Shown one piece after another: positions 1-11,755 of a stretch of DNA of 64,000 nucleotides (its first letter is position 1; every line of letters starts with the position of its first letter). Under the pieces are notes generated by a model that worked only from the letters and a program-made list of their open reading frames with translations, was not told where the DNA came from and did not search any database. Source of the stretch: Tachypleus tridentatus (Eukaryota > Arthropoda > Merostomata > Xiphosura > Limulidae); contig NC_134830.1 of the NCBI RefSeq assembly GCF_004210375.1, positions 42,537,094 to 42,601,093 of the forward strand, in the 5' to 3' direction. The translations under genes and the position numbers were made by a program.

Positions 1-728
1 CTTTTGAATACGGAAAGTCTTAATGTAAATATAAGGTATTCAACATATTCAGTTTTTCCTTTCTTCTGCCAAAATATTATTCTGTGTGATATGAAAATAT
101 TCTACTGGGGAAATTGTGAGTATCATTCGCAATATACAGATAACTAGAAGCAATAGTAATTGGAGGAATGGATCCTCTAAAAAGCTAGTCTTTTAAATTC
201 AAGAAGGTTGAGTAGGAAAGCTTAAATACACAAGATATAAGGTGTACAGTGGAAGCATAGGCATATTTACTATCGTTGAACAAATCAATATGAAAACACA
301 CTAAATATCGAATACTATAAACGTTAAGATGACTCGATTCTAAATGGAGCTATACTTGAAATAACCTGTGTGGAACTTAAATATTTCACTAGGCACATTC
401 TCTGGCACAAGCAGAAAAGAGACATTTAGAAAAATGACAAAAAAACAATATGTTGTTTTGTTGATATTACATAAAATATTTAAAATCGTAGCCAAATCCA
501 AAGAGAAAGAGTAAACTTATTTTAGAAAAAAGAACAATCAGTAAGAGTGGGATTAGTTTGTGACGACTGTACAGAGATAAGCATAATCTTCACAACTGAT
601 TTGAGTGATGATGAATTTAATTCGATATGAATATTTGCTCCAATCAAGTTGGAAATAAAAAAACACTGTACAAAAAAGCAAAATTATAATAAATTATAAA
701 ATTAAATATTTAAAGAGAATAATAAAAG
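1..728. other. no recognisable feature
   Basis: AT-rich sequence; no long frames, SINEs or inverted ends seen. Confidence 0.6.
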
Positions 729-902
729 CAAGTATGAAGATGTTAAATCATAAGTAAAATAAGTGTAAATATGTTAAATCATAAGTTAAAAAAGTATGAA
801 GTGTAAATATGTTAAATCATAAGTTAAACAAGTATGAAGATGTTAAATCATAAGTTAAACAAGTATGAAGATGTTAAATCATAAGGTGTTAAATCATAAG
901 TA
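729..902. repeat. short imperfect tandem repeat (~31 bp unit)
   Basis: Five to six copies of a motif like AAGTATGAAGATGTTAAATC with ATAAGTTAAAC between, with small indels. Confidence 0.85.
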
Positions 903-2794
903 TAATAAAAGAAAATGATCGGTAAGCGAGATTATGAATAAAAATCTCTAACTCACTGCAGTAAGGTAATAAAAACGTTCTCATTATGAACTCTGAACAA
1001 ACTATAGAGTTAATATTACACTGCAGCCCTAATTTGGGAAGCTAGTTAGTTTGTTTTTTCTTAAAGGCAAGAAGTCCTATCCTTTATAAAATTATGTGAC
1101 TCAGTTGGTCCAGCCTTGACTTATAGTGACTCCATAGGATCTCGTCTTAGATCTACATGTTCAATACAGACTAACGTGTTATCGTATCTTTACAATAATT
1201 TATTTATCCTTACGCTACTTAATTATTCAAATATTGTGAGGCACTGTACACGTTAGTATCGGAAAGGTGTGTTCTGGTTGAGAAAGCAGCCAAACCAGCC
1301 TCCAAATCTGCAAAATCGAACTTACACCTGAGTCACGTAATTTGGAACAGTCTGTAAAAAAAATAACAAATAGCTATCTCGGTCAAATCATTCTGTCTTA
1401 ATACCATCATGACCAGAGAGATTGTCAGTGGTGTGAAATAAACTGGCCAATGTCTTGTGAAGATTAGATTGAATGTAACATTGGATTTAACATAGAGGTC
1501 ATGGATGGGATCCTTTGCAAGCTAAAGAGTTACTGAAAATCATAGTTGAACCAAATTAAGATACTTGACTTTAAGTATTTTGTAAAAAAGGAGGAATAAA
1601 AAAGCGATAATGTAGCCACTTTTCATTAAAAATAAGTAAAATGTAACTGATTTCTTGTAATGTGTCAAGGACATATCACAGATGGGAGTGATAACCAGTT
1701 ATGGTAAAATTGTGAGATCGTCAGTTCTAGTAATTACCTCCAAGTAAAGATTAAAATCATTCAATAAAAAGCAAGAATAGCAGATTGTAAAAATTCATGT
1801 AAACACAATACCAATCATGTAAACACAATACTAAGTGAAATGCTTGGGCAGGAATCATAGACTTACATCATTTTATGAAGATGGTTGTGTACTTTAAATA
1901 CTTAGTGTGGTTTCAACAGAACCGGTTTATAAACTATATACTACAAAAAGCATAAAGGATCTACGTATAATCTAAGTGTGATGATATACCAGAATAAACC
2001 TTTTAAAAGAAAAATTCCTAGCTGAGGCATAATGTAGATATCCATGGTCCAGCTAGGAGTAGACAAGAACACAATGAATCTATAGTTAAAACAACCACGT
2101 ACTTTTTGAGGTGTTGTTCATAGAATTTACAGGAATTCTAAAGCTGATATATTTTTAACTTTTAAATTCCTTGATGAGAGGAACGAAAAGCAGTTTACTG
2201 CCAAGCAGGAGTCCTAAAATCTTTGTTTTCTCCATCATGAATATTAGATCATCACTTTAGTAGATGTCAGTGAAAAATAAAAATACCTTTCCATTAGACC
2301 GTATATCTGTCTATTTGTCTCATTTTTGATGATTAACACGAAACCTGAAAGCGATAATGACAGTTTGCATCAGATAGAGAAGTTATTTCTTAACGTTGAT
2401 GAAAAAGGTGGAACGTGTACATCTAGTGTGAAGGGTGTTGATACAGCATGGGTGCATAAAGCACTTAATAGTTTTAAAAGTTTCACGATATAAATATGCT
2501 AATAAGCAATCAACTCAAAGAGTGAAGGGTTATTGAGATATCATTTTCTATGTGATATCTATCATAAGTAATTTCCGATTCTCTAATTTAATAAAATCTT
2601 CCCCGATACACGTTTCAAGTCTTATCAGGTATCGATGATGAACCTTTGTCTTTGAAACAAATATTTAGTGTTGAAAATCGAGCTGTTTGATTCAATAAAC
2701 TAAACATTAATCATTATTTCTAACATTATATAAAGGCAGTTAGTTGTTCATGCAGATATTTCATTAAATAAATTATTGGTATCCTTCGAAGGAT
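903..2794. other. no recognisable gene
   Basis: AT-rich. Only a small direct duplication is visible, ATGTAAACACAATAC at about 1798 and 1817. Confidence 0.6.
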
Positions 2795-2805
2795 TTGGGA
2801 AAGGG

Positions 2806-3059
2806 TTTGTTTGTTTTGGAATTTCGCGCAAAGCTACTCGAGGGCTATCTGTGCTAGCCGTCTCTAATTTAGCAGTGTAAGACTAGAGGGAAGGCAGCTA
2901 GTCATCGCCACTCACCGCCAACTCTTTTACCAACGAATAGTGGGATTGAACGTCACATTATAACGCCCCCATGGCTGAAAGGGCGAGCATGTCTGGTGCG
3001 ACAGGGATGCGAACCCGCAACCCTCGAATTACGAGTCGCACGCTTTAACTTACTTTGAC
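2806..3059 (-). mobile_element. SINE-A copy with 11-bp target duplication
   Basis: tRNA-head at right, tail (AAATTCC/CAAACAAAC) at left. Flanked by TTGGGAAAGGG at 2795-2805 and 3060-3070, a perfect target-site duplication. SINE-A is the ~270-bp family with a tRNA-Thr(CGT)-like head (A box TGGCCAAGCG, loop CTCGTAA, B box GGTTCGAATCC) and body text GTTGGCGGTGGGTGGTGATG. Confidence 0.9.
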
Positions 3060-3731
3060 TTGGGAAAGGGATAACACGAATAAACCCAATGACATTTGGA
3101 AACAAAAGTTCGTTTTTAACAGATGTAGATAAAAGGTGGGGGAGAAAGTAAGGTGATAGGAAGTTGGGGTTACAGCTAATAGTAAATATTATTCAGTCCT
3201 GTGGATGTATCGCCATACCGAATTTTAATCACATATCTGAACATCCTGTTACAAAAAAGTAGAATGTATTATATCAGAATTATTTTGAATATGCAGATCA
3301 GTAAGTCTCATAACAATCACAGTCAATATTAAGTCACGGTGGAAGAGATGTCTCAGAACTACTTTTTACCTTTTGTTGGACATTTGTAGGTAATGTAATG
3401 CTATCAAAAAGTAGTAGCATTTTGGAATGGTATGTAACAACCTTTTCCTATACAAAATGTTCACATACGCAAATCATCATGCTGTGTCCAGTTTGAGGAT
3501 TCAGTATTTCCAAGACAACCATATTGATTGTACTTAATGTTATTGGTAATGAAAAACGCTGTGCTTATTCTGCATGGTGTTGTCATTCCACTTAGTGGAA
3601 CATTTTTGAACTAACTATATACATGAAAACAATATTCAATGAAAATTCCAAATCCCAGATGTCAACAACAACTACAAAAGATATGGGTTACAATGGGGCA
3701 CTAGGACCATTGAAAAATAGAATTGTAAATA

Positions 3732-3838
3732 GTGGCACAGCGGTATGTCCGTGGACTTATACTGCTAGAAACTGGGTTTCTATACCACTGGTAGGCAGAG
3801 CACAGATAGCTCTTTGTACGTAATAACAAACAACAACT
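3732..3838 (+). mobile_element. SINE-B copy, diverged
   Basis: SINE-B is a ~120-bp family: tRNA-like head GTGGCTCAGCGGTATGTCTG, loop CTTACAA, B box GGTTCCGATACCC, then GGCAGAGCACAGATAGCCCA and an AAC-rich tail. This copy has CAGCGGTATGTCCGTGGACT and GGCAGAGCACAGATAGCTC. Confidence 0.75.
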
Positions 3839-4363
3839 TTCAGTTGTAAAGACAACGTAAGATTCATGACAAAATATTATCCACACAAGATAAAAAGCTG
3901 TTGACTATTGCGTTAAATATTTCGTTTAGTCATTAATCATTAAGTGGCTAATAAAGATATACCAGTCAAGTAGTTGGTTTCTTCTTAATCAAGAGAGTAT
4001 TGAATTATAAACACTGTATTCTGTGACACATATCCCTAACTTATACAAAGTATTAACTACTAGACAGAAATCTGAGCTAACGGCTCGGTCGGGCAGACTC
4101 ATTTTAAATTGCTTCCTTGCATCCATTAACGACGTATTTAATATTAGGCACAATAATCACTTTAAAAGTACAACATAGTAACGGAGATATTCCTGTGTCA
4201 CCCTACTTTTTGTAAAAGGTTGGACCACTGTCAAGAGATCGAACTCCAGCAGTTTTGGGTTATTATCCCTTGACCTTAAGCATTAGTCAGCTGGAAGAAA
4301 GGATGGAAACTTTGATGTTTTTACCCAAAATATTTCATTATATTATAAAGTAGTAGTCTATAT

Positions 4364-4608
4364 CAGTGCTTCCCAAAGTGGGAGACGCAGCCGCCCTGGC
4401 GGTCATAATTTAATTCTAAAGTAAACAATTAACCGATAAAATTGTGTTGAAGTAATTAAATGATACAATGCGTCGAAAGGAGATGTTATATTGGTTTTTA
4501 CTACGTTACTGTTTTTTAATCACCATGTTAAAGTTATGGGTTGGGGGGATTCAAATTTATCTATACACATCAAGGAAAACTCAGACCGAAAGAGTTTTGG
4601 AACCAGTA
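4364..4608. mobile_element. degenerate hAT-like element remnant
   Basis: The left end CAGTGCTTCCCAAAGTGGG with a G/C-rich continuation is familiar from hAT elements in animals. The right end read in reverse starts TACTGGTTCCAAAACT, an imperfect inverted match. An 8-bp flank is only partly conserved (GTCTATAT / GTCTGAAC). Confidence 0.5.
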
Positions 4609-4844
4609 GTCTGAACAGCATTGTTTATAGGCCATATATTATGCTTTAACCAAACACATTTAAGAAAACTCATCATGAAAGCAAGAATGTCATTAGAGAA
4701 CGAAAAGGTAAAGCTATAAAACTTTCTTACTACGAAGGGAACAACGTTTAGGACACAGAAGCTTAAGTTTAAGAAGATGAGTGGTAAGTTGGTGTTTCTT
4801 AAGTTCACGTGAAGGAACACCTACTTCAACTTATGGAAAATAGT

Positions 4845-5093
4845 GTCTGGTGGTTAGGTCGCTCGACTTGCTAATTGAGGGCCGCGGTTTCGAATCCACG
4901 TCGCACCAAACATGCTTGCTCTTTCAACAGTAGGGGATTTATAATGTTAAGATCAATTCCACTATCCATTGGTGAAAGAGTAGCCTAAGAGTTAGCGGTG
5001 GGTGCCTTCCCTCTAGTCTGAAACTGCTAAATTAGGGATGGCCACCGCAGATAGCCCTTATATATCTTTGCACGAAATTCAAAACAAACAAAC
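4845..5093 (+). mobile_element. SINE-A copy, 5' part diverged
   Basis: Head GGTCGCTCGACTTGCTAATT and B box GGTTTCGAATCC, internal deletion after GTTAGCGGTGGGTG, tail GAAATTCAAAACAAACAAAC. Confidence 0.85.
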
Positions 5094-5576
5094 ACCAGCG
5101 AAAATGAACGAACACATGATCCGATTTGTAAATATTTTTACTGGTTAGTAGAAGCAAGCTTTGAAACCCATGTTCAACCACGTAAATCATTTTGAAATTT
5201 TGTGCATATGGTAAAATGATATTTATAAAAGAAAAAACTTTACTGTTTTTTTGTAATACGTTCATACAGTTTCGGCATGAAAAAGAATTTATAATGCTGT
5301 ATGACTACTTAATTTTAGAATTCGAAACAAAGCACGTTATCTATTAGTTAACAGTAATAATATGAATACATACAGTACAAATAGTTCCCAGTGTTCACAT
5401 TTGCTAAAAAAAGTTATTTTTCTGGGAAATACTGCACGAGAAATGTGTCCGAATTGTGATCTTTCTGTCTTACGTAACTTGTATGATTCAAAATGATAGT
5501 ATTATATCGTATAACTATCATTTGAAAGAAACTGGGTAATTTGTGTCATTTTATTTTTATGTTTGTGTTATTTATA

Positions 5577-5692
5577 GCCCCAATGGCTCAACAGTAAATC
5601 TGAAGACTTATATCGCTGTGAGACGGGTTTCGATACCGGTGATTGGAGAGTACAGGTAGTCCGTTTTATAGTTTTGAGTTTCACAACAAACA
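5577..5692 (+). mobile_element. SINE-B copy, diverged
   Basis: CCCCAATGGCTCAACAGTAA and GGGTTTCGATACCGGTGATT identify the head; tail TTTCACAACAAACAAAC. Confidence 0.75.
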
Positions 5693-5715
5693 AACTGTTA
5701 CTTATGTTTAATCTG

Positions 5716-5832
5716 GCCCCCATCCCACATTAGCACAACGGTATATCTGCGGATTTGCAATGCTATAAACCGCTTTCGTTACCAGTGGTGGACAGAGCAC
5801 AGATAACCCATTGCGTTACTTTGTGTTTAACT
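5716..5832 (+). mobile_element. SINE-B copy, diverged
   Basis: GGTATATCTGCGGATTTGC and GTGGACAGAGCACAGATAAC; lies just downstream of another copy in the same orientation. Confidence 0.75.
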
Positions 5833-6200
5833 TCAGTCATTCAGTGTTTAATCCACTTCAACATAACGTTAGACAACTGGGAGATGATTAGTTGCGTTAA
5901 GATTGTACATTTCATTTGCTTTTATTAGATCCAAGTGTTATTTGTAAGAAATAACTGTATTATTTTATTTTTAGGTGTTGAGAGGTTATATTTGGTAATG
6001 TAAAGTAAAAAGTATCGTCGAGTGATTTTAATATGATAACTAATAATTAATATATATATTTTGTAATTTGATTTTTACTTTTATTAACATCAGAACAAAC
6101 GTAATAGCGCATATTTTTTTAAATGTATGCACTTTTTTTAACGTCTCTGATATGTGACCTCTTTATCGCATACGTAGTAAGTAAAGTGGCAAAGAGAATC

Positions 6201-6408
6201 TGACATTCTGTTCATTTTAGTTTTGATAGCTTATTTTTAAATGCAGCTTATAACATCAAAATTGATTATTTATAATAGTGTTGTTTGCTGGATGCAAGAC
6301 TTGGAGAGTAAATAATTATCTAGCTGGATAGGTGCCTGGAATTTTCTTTGAGAGTGAATGTTCGCAACTGTCCAGTTGAGTAGTGCTCTGCAACTGTCTA
6401 GAAGATAT
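6201..6408 (+). repeat. first unit of a ~208-bp tandem duplication
   Basis: The unit starts TGACATTCTGTTCATTTTAG. A second unit starts at 6409 (TGACATTGTCTTCATTTTAG), is interrupted at 6460 by the Tc1 element, and resumes at about 7676 with matching GTTGCTTGCTGGATTC... to about 7790. Removing the transposon aligns the two units. Confidence 0.75.
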
Positions 6409-6460
6409 GACATTGTCTTCATTTTAGTTTTGATGGCTTCTTTTAAGTGCGGGTTACATA

Positions 6461-7675
6461 CTACATGGCTAAAAGTATGTAGACACCCTTTCTAATTAGT
6501 GGGTTCGGCTATTTCGGCCACACTCGTTGCTAACAGGTGCATAAAATAAAGCACACAGCCATGCAATCTCCATAGACAAACATTGGCAGTATAATGGGTC
6601 GTACTAAAGAGCTCAGTGACTTTCAACGTGGCGCTGTCACAGGATGCCACCTCTCCAACAAATCAATTTATCAAATTTTTGCCTTGCTAGAGCTTTCTCG
6701 GTCAACTGTAAGTGCTGTTATTGTGAAGTGGAAACGTCTAGGAGCAACAACGGCTCAGTCACGAAGCGGTAGGCCTCACAAGCTCACATAACGGGACCGC
6801 CCAGTGCTGAAGCCGTAGCGCGTAAAAATCGTCTGCCCACAGTTGCATCACTCACTACCGAGTTCCAAATTGCCTCTGGAAAATCGCTTCATGAAATGGG
6901 TTTCCATGGCCGAGCAGCTGCACACAAGCCTCAGATCACCATGCGCAATGCCAAGTGTCGGCTGGAGTTATGTAAAGCACTACGACATTGGACTCTGGAG
7001 CAGTGAAAACGCGTTCTCTGGAGTGATGAATCACGCTTCACTATCTAGCAGTCTGACGGACGAATCTGTGCTCAGCAGATGCCAGGAGAACGCTACCTGC
7101 CCGAATGCATAATACCAAGTGTAAAGTTTTATGAAAGAGGAATAATGATCAGGGGCTGTTTTTCATGAGTTGGGCTAAGCTGTTTAGTTTCAGTGAAAGG
7201 AAGTCTTAATGCTATAGCATACAATAACATTCTAGAGAATTGTGTGCTTACAATTTTATGGCAACAGTTTGGGGAAGGCCATTTTTTGTTTCAGCATGAC
7301 AATGCCCCCCGTGCACAAAGCGAGGTCAACAAAGATATGATTTGCCGAGGGTGGTGTAGAAGAACTTGACTGGCCTGCACAGATCCCTGACCTCAGCCCC
7401 ATCGAACACCTTTGAGATGAATTGGAGCGCCGATTGTGAGCCAGGCCTTCTCGTCCTACATCAATGCTCAACCTCACTAATGCTCTTGTGGTTGAACAGG
7501 AGAGAATCCCCGCAGCCACGTTTCAAAATCTAGTGAAAAGCCTTCTCAGAAGAGTGGAGGCTGTTATAGCAACAAAGAGGGGACCAACTACATATTAATG
7601 CCCATGGTTTTGGAATGAGATATTTAACAAGCACATATGGGTGTGATGGTCGGGTGTCCGCATACGTTGTGTATA
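6461..7675 (+). mobile_element. degraded Tc1-family DNA transposon
   Basis: The left end starts CTACATGGCTAAAAGTATGT directly after a TA (6459-6460), as expected of Tc1/mariner. The right end reads GGGTGTCCGCATACG and is a diverged, shortened inverted copy of it. Between them lies a transposase remnant, followed by a 3' segment that is a familiar feature of Tc1-like elements in fish genomes (text resembling 'CCCATGGTTTTGGAATG', 7600-7617). Length is about 1.2 kb, normal for the family. Its insertion split a local 208-bp tandem duplicate. Confidence 0.85.
6594..7590 (+). pseudogene. Tc1-like transposase pseudogene
   Basis: The frame starts MGRTKELSDFQRGAVTG and continues through a helix-turn-helix DNA-binding region (STVSAVIVKWKR) to RSGRPHKLT, typical of Tc1 transposase N-termini, before a stop at about 6789. 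Downstream, pieces of the catalytic domain can be read in shifting frames: FHGRAAAHKP and HWTLEQ then a stop, VLWSDESRFTI (first catalytic aspartate region, around 7012-7046), LFQHDNAP (second aspartate, around 7291-7314) and a shifted PHRTPL region matching the usual NPIEHLWDELE (third acidic residue). Multiple stops and frameshifts make it inactive. The protein would have cut and rejoined the element's ends at TA sites. Confidence 0.85.
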
Positions 7676-7984
7676 TTATGATTATGTATCGCAGTGTTGC
7701 TTGCTGGATTCAATACTGGAAGTAAATAATTATCTAACTGAGTGTGGGTCTGTAATCGTCTAGTTGGGTGGAGGTTTATAAATATCCTTCTCTTATGTTA
7801 CCTCAGGTGGTATATGTCAATTGGGAATTATAGTCATATGATGTTTCCGGAGAGTTGGAGTGTGTGAGAAGGTGGTAAAATGGACACAATTTGCAGTTAC
7901 TATTAATTATTAGTTAATGCATAAACTCACAATATAGATAAGATTTCAATTCCTGTTTGTAGAATGGGAATTGCACTAATGTTG

Positions 7985-8150
7985 TTAAACAATATCACCC
8001 ACCGCCAACTGTTAGAGTGCTGTAATCAGATAGTGGGATTTTATCATTACTCTTATGATGCACCCACAGCCTCGAAGTGCGGAGCACGATTTTGCGGAAG
8101 CTGGAAACGAACCATAAATCCTCGAATTCACAGTTCAATCCTTGAAATAA
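7985..8150 (-). mobile_element. SINE-E-like fragment, diverged
   Basis: CACCCACCGCCAACTGTTAG is followed by AGATAGTGGGATTTTATCAT, then CACAGCCTCGAAGTGCGGAG and AAACGAACCATAAATCCTCG. It resembles a tRNA-headed repeat read backward. The CTCGAAGTGCGGAGC block recurs at 17440 and 25418. Confidence 0.5.
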
Positions 8151-8629
8151 ATTTCTAAAATACAAACCAGTTTTTACCTGTCATAATTTTAAAGTAGAAG
8201 TCTTAGGACTCCGATACTTGACTAGATTTTATGTTCTCATTATCTCAGTCACTCAGATATAATCCAAGAAATAAAAAAGCGATATTCGTGATTGTAAGAA
8301 CGGTTAGCTGATCCAAACTAAATCTCATTATTTTTGATATGCACTGAGATAGTTGGTTTTGATTGGATGATTTTGTAAATACGTTTACGCTTAAATTAAT
8401 CAAATGAGAGACGGGCCTACTTACGAAGCTCGTTAATAAGTAAAGTAATTTAACTGGCTAATAAGTTCTTATTCGTCAGGGGTCAATGATAATCTTTAGG
8501 ACATGTAGCGCTAAAATTCAGAGTTTGATATCAGCAACAAGTACGAAGTAGGGAGCGCACTGTATAGCTTTTCTTTAAAATACTAACAGATAAACATGAG
8601 GAATTACGTTTACTAAGCCTAAAACGATA

Positions 8630-8897
8630 GGTCAGGAATGGCCAGGTGGTTAAGGCACTCGACTCATAATCCAAGGGTCGCGAGTTCGAATCTCCGTCAC
8701 TCCAAACATGCTCTTTCAGCAGTAGGGGCGTTATAATGTGACGGTCAATCCCACTATTCGTTGACAAGAGTAGCCCAAAAGTTGGCGGTGGGTGGTGATG
8801 ACTAGTTGTCTTCCCTCTAGTCTTACACTGCTGAATTAGGGACAGCTGGCGCAGATAGCCCTCGAAAAAGTTTGTGTGAAACTCAACACAAACTAAA
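8630..8897 (+). mobile_element. SINE-A copy with target duplication
   Basis: Flanked by CCTAAAACGATA (8618-8629) and CCTAAAACAATA (8898-8909). Full head and body. Confidence 0.9.
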
Positions 8898-9430
8898 CCT
8901 AAAACAATATGTAATATTCTTAAAATAATTTCTTTTCAATGTGTCAACGATATGATTGATAGTTAATTGCGTTGAAATTGGGGGTTCCATCTCTGCAACT
9001 AGTACAGCACACATAAATGATTGTGTAGTTTTGCACTTAATCAAACAAATGTTGTTGATTTCACTCGAAAGGTGGAAGTACATGCTAGTTATTGTCATTG
9101 AAACAGTTTATTTTACTGCAAAACTTCGTAATTTGGCTACCAAAGCATCTCTTAGTTTCTTGTACATAATAACATATACACAAATCAACTCTTACATAAG
9201 ACTCATACACAGCAACAAAAACACACACATGTATTTAAGCATTAAATATTAACCAGCAAGTATAGTAAATGACATCACCATCCAGTGTCAATCCCAACTG
9301 GCTAAGAAACCAATGCCATCATCCGTCATTCTTATCACTTCTCCCCCAAGCGCAGCTTCAAGGCACTACGTTACGATTTAAAACAGCTCCAACTTGAGTG
9401 ACAAGACGAAAATAAAGGTAATCTTAAATA

Positions 9431-9552
9431 TATGTGTGTGTTTTCTTATAGCAAAGCCATATCGGGCTATCCGCTGAGTCTACCTAGGGGATTCAAACCC
9501 CTGAGTTCAGTGTTGGAAATCCGTAGACTTACCGCTGTACCAGCAGAGGAAT
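9431..9552 (-). mobile_element. SINE-C copy
   Basis: SINE-C: ~120 bp, tRNA-like head GCTAGTACAGCGGTAAGTCT with ATTTACAACGC, B box GGGTTCGATTCCCC, then AGCAGATAGCTCGATGTGGC, TTTGCTATAAGAAAAC and a CA-rich tail. This copy reads it on the minus strand (GTTTTCTTATAGCAAAGCCA at left). Confidence 0.85.
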
Positions 9553-9824
9553 TTTAAATGTAAAGTAGCAGAAATGGTTATTCTTTCCACAGTGTACCAT
9601 TGATATCATATTTTGTGGATGACGTAATAATTACTTTTGCAATTATAACACAACAACCAGCTTGAATATTCATGCTTTTCAAGCTGATGTTTCTCTCCAA
9701 GGTTCGAAAAACAACCACATTATCAGTCAAACATGTAAAATCTCTCATATAAAAACTTTGAAAAATGATACACACATTCTGATTAGATTCATATGTTTTC
9801 AAATGGCACATGTGGTTGCTTTAG

Positions 9825-10099
9825 TGGCCCAGCATTGCCATGGGGATTAAGGCTATCGAGACGTAACCTGAGGGTCGCAGGTTCCAATCCCGGTCGCACC
9901 AAACATGCTTGCCCTTTCAGCTGTGGGGGTGTTATAACGTGACGGTCAATCCAACTATTCGTTGGTAAAAGAGTAGCCCAAGAGTTGGCGGTGGATGGTG
10001 ATGACTAGCTGCATTCCGTCTAGTCTTACACTGCTGAATTAGGGACGGTTAGCGCAGATAGCTCTTGTATAGCTTTGTGCGAAATTAAAAAAAACAAAA
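9825..10099 (+). mobile_element. SINE-A copy
   Basis: Full-length; head GGCCCAGCATTGCCATGGGG, B box GGTTCCAATCCCGG, tail GTGCGAAATTAAAAAAAAC. Confidence 0.85.
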
Positions 10100-10576
10100 C
10101 AAGCAACTTTAAAGCATAGTTCACTTCATTGTGCTGCCCTCTCGTGAGACACAGCTCAGTCTGAAACTAAACTACTTATGTGCATATCGCAACAATATCC
10201 AACCGCCATTTTCGAACTTTCGTTCTGTCCTTACATGTGTTTTGATGCATAGCATACAACGTTATCACTGAAGTGATCGTCATTTATTTGAAGTTCTAGT
10301 CTCTTCTGTCGTTGTTATTTCTGTTAGACGGTGTTATTTCTTTAGTATTTTTGACAGTAAAATATTTATTATAAATTTTGTGAATTATTGCTTATCGTCT
10401 TGTAAAGACAAATTTATTACTATGAGTGCCTTGGACTCTGTGTTATCAATAGTGAACATAGCTCGAGATCTACTAACGCTCTCTGGTGATGAAATATGGA
10501 ACCATCCCGAATTCCACCTGCATCTTTTAATTTTTCCCCACTTAAATAACTTAGTTGACTAAGTAGAAATTTGAGT

Positions 10577-10671
10577 GTTTATAACACTGAAAATCAGGAT
10601 TTGATACTAGTAGTGGGCACAAAGAAGATAACCCATTATGTAGCTTTGTTTTTGAAACTAAACAAACAAAT
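10577..10671 (+). mobile_element. SINE-B 3' fragment
   Basis: GATTTGATACTAGTAGTGGG and AACCCATTATGTAGCTTTGT; the 5' half of the head is missing. Confidence 0.65.
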
Positions 10672-11158
10672 TTTAGGAAAACGAAAAGAAACCAATTTAC
10701 AGAATTAGGTAATGTACACAGCAAAAAGGTTAATGGCTGAAAAATCAACATATTACGATTAAGAAAAACACGTTGTAAAACCAAATGTTGTGAAATATTA
10801 ACACTGAAAAATATAGTTAAACCAGTTGATTTTAAAATTAATCGCATTCTATAAAAATGATATTCTGGATGTTCAGCTAACTTCAGTTTATCGATTGATA
10901 GTCGTTTTAAGTACTATTAACCAACACTGTCATAAAGTAAGTTATAAACCAGTCAGTTATATTCACTTTTCAAAGATCCTACACTACACTGTACGTGAAT
11001 GTCAGGCTCCAAGATCACATGTAAAGAGACAAAAAACACAAAAGCCCATCTGAACCGTATCAGAGGAGTTGATATTTATGTGGCCAAATTAATATGTATT
11101 ATATTGTTAATAGTACCAAAAATATATTGAAATTTACAGTAATTGTTCCTTTTCAAAT

Positions 11159-11755
11159 GGGGTAGGAGTTGAAGAGTTTCTCTCCTAACCATAGCTTTCA
11201 TTTTGAAATAGATAACCTGCTGTCCTAGAAAAGGGGGTAGGAGTTGAAGAGTTTCTCTCCTAACCATAGCCTTCATTTTGAAATAGATAACCTGCTCTCC
11301 TAGAAAAGGGGGTAGGAGTTGAAGAGTTTATCTCCTAACCATAGCCTTCATTTTGAAATAGATAACCTGCTGTCCCAGAAAAGGGGGTAGGAGTTGAAGA
11401 GTTTCTCTCCTAACCATAGCCTTCATTTTGAAATAGATAACCTGCTCTCCCAGAAAAGGGGGTAGGAGTTGAAGAGTTTCTCTCCTAACCATAGCCTTCA
11501 TTTTGAAATAGATAACCTGCTCTCCCAGAAAAGGGGGTAGGAGTTGAAGAGTTTCTCTCCTAACCATAGCCTTCATTTTGAAATAGATAACCTGCTGTCC
11601 TAGAAAAGGGGGTAGGAGTTGAAGAGTTTCTCTCCTAACCATAGCCTTCATTTTGAAATAGATAACCTGCTGTCCTAGAAAAGGGGGTAGGAGTTGAAGA
11701 GTTTCTCTCCTAACCATAGCCTTCATTTTGAAATAGATAACCTGCTCTCCTAGAG
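11159..11755. repeat. 75-bp minisatellite, 8 units
   Basis: Units start at 11161, 11236, 11311, 11386, 11461, 11536, 11611 and 11686 with near-identical sequence (GGTAGGAGTTGAAGAG...). Each unit contains a short inverted pair TAGGAG...CTCCTA. Because 75 is a multiple of three, the minus strand reads as a 25-residue repeat (MKAMVRRETLQL...), but unit three has an in-frame stop (C to A at about 11330). There is no other sign of coding. Confidence 0.95.

Larger units (their letters stand above)
6409..7790 (+). repeat. second unit of the 208-bp duplication, split by Tc1
   Basis: Left part 6409-6460 and right part 7676-7790 match positions in the unit at 6201-6408. For example, AAGTAAATAATTATCTA occurs after the transposon and near-identically in unit one (6307-6323). 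This marks the Tc1 insertion as younger than the duplication. Confidence 0.7.

Noticed and set aside
6843-7112. 89-codon plus-strand frame as a gene
   Set aside because: It is mostly an out-of-frame translation of the degraded Tc1 transposase.
8531-8767. Minus-strand frame with SNSRPLDYESSALTTWP
   Set aside because: This is antisense translation of a SINE-A head, a known source of false proteins.
11328-11726. 132-codon frame with 25-residue repeats on the minus strand
   Set aside because: It is the translation of a 75-bp minisatellite, with a stop in one unit and no conserved flanks or start context.
11159-11755. CRISPR-like array
   Set aside because: Units are contiguous with no unique spacers, and the DNA is eukaryotic; the same applies to the other arrays.
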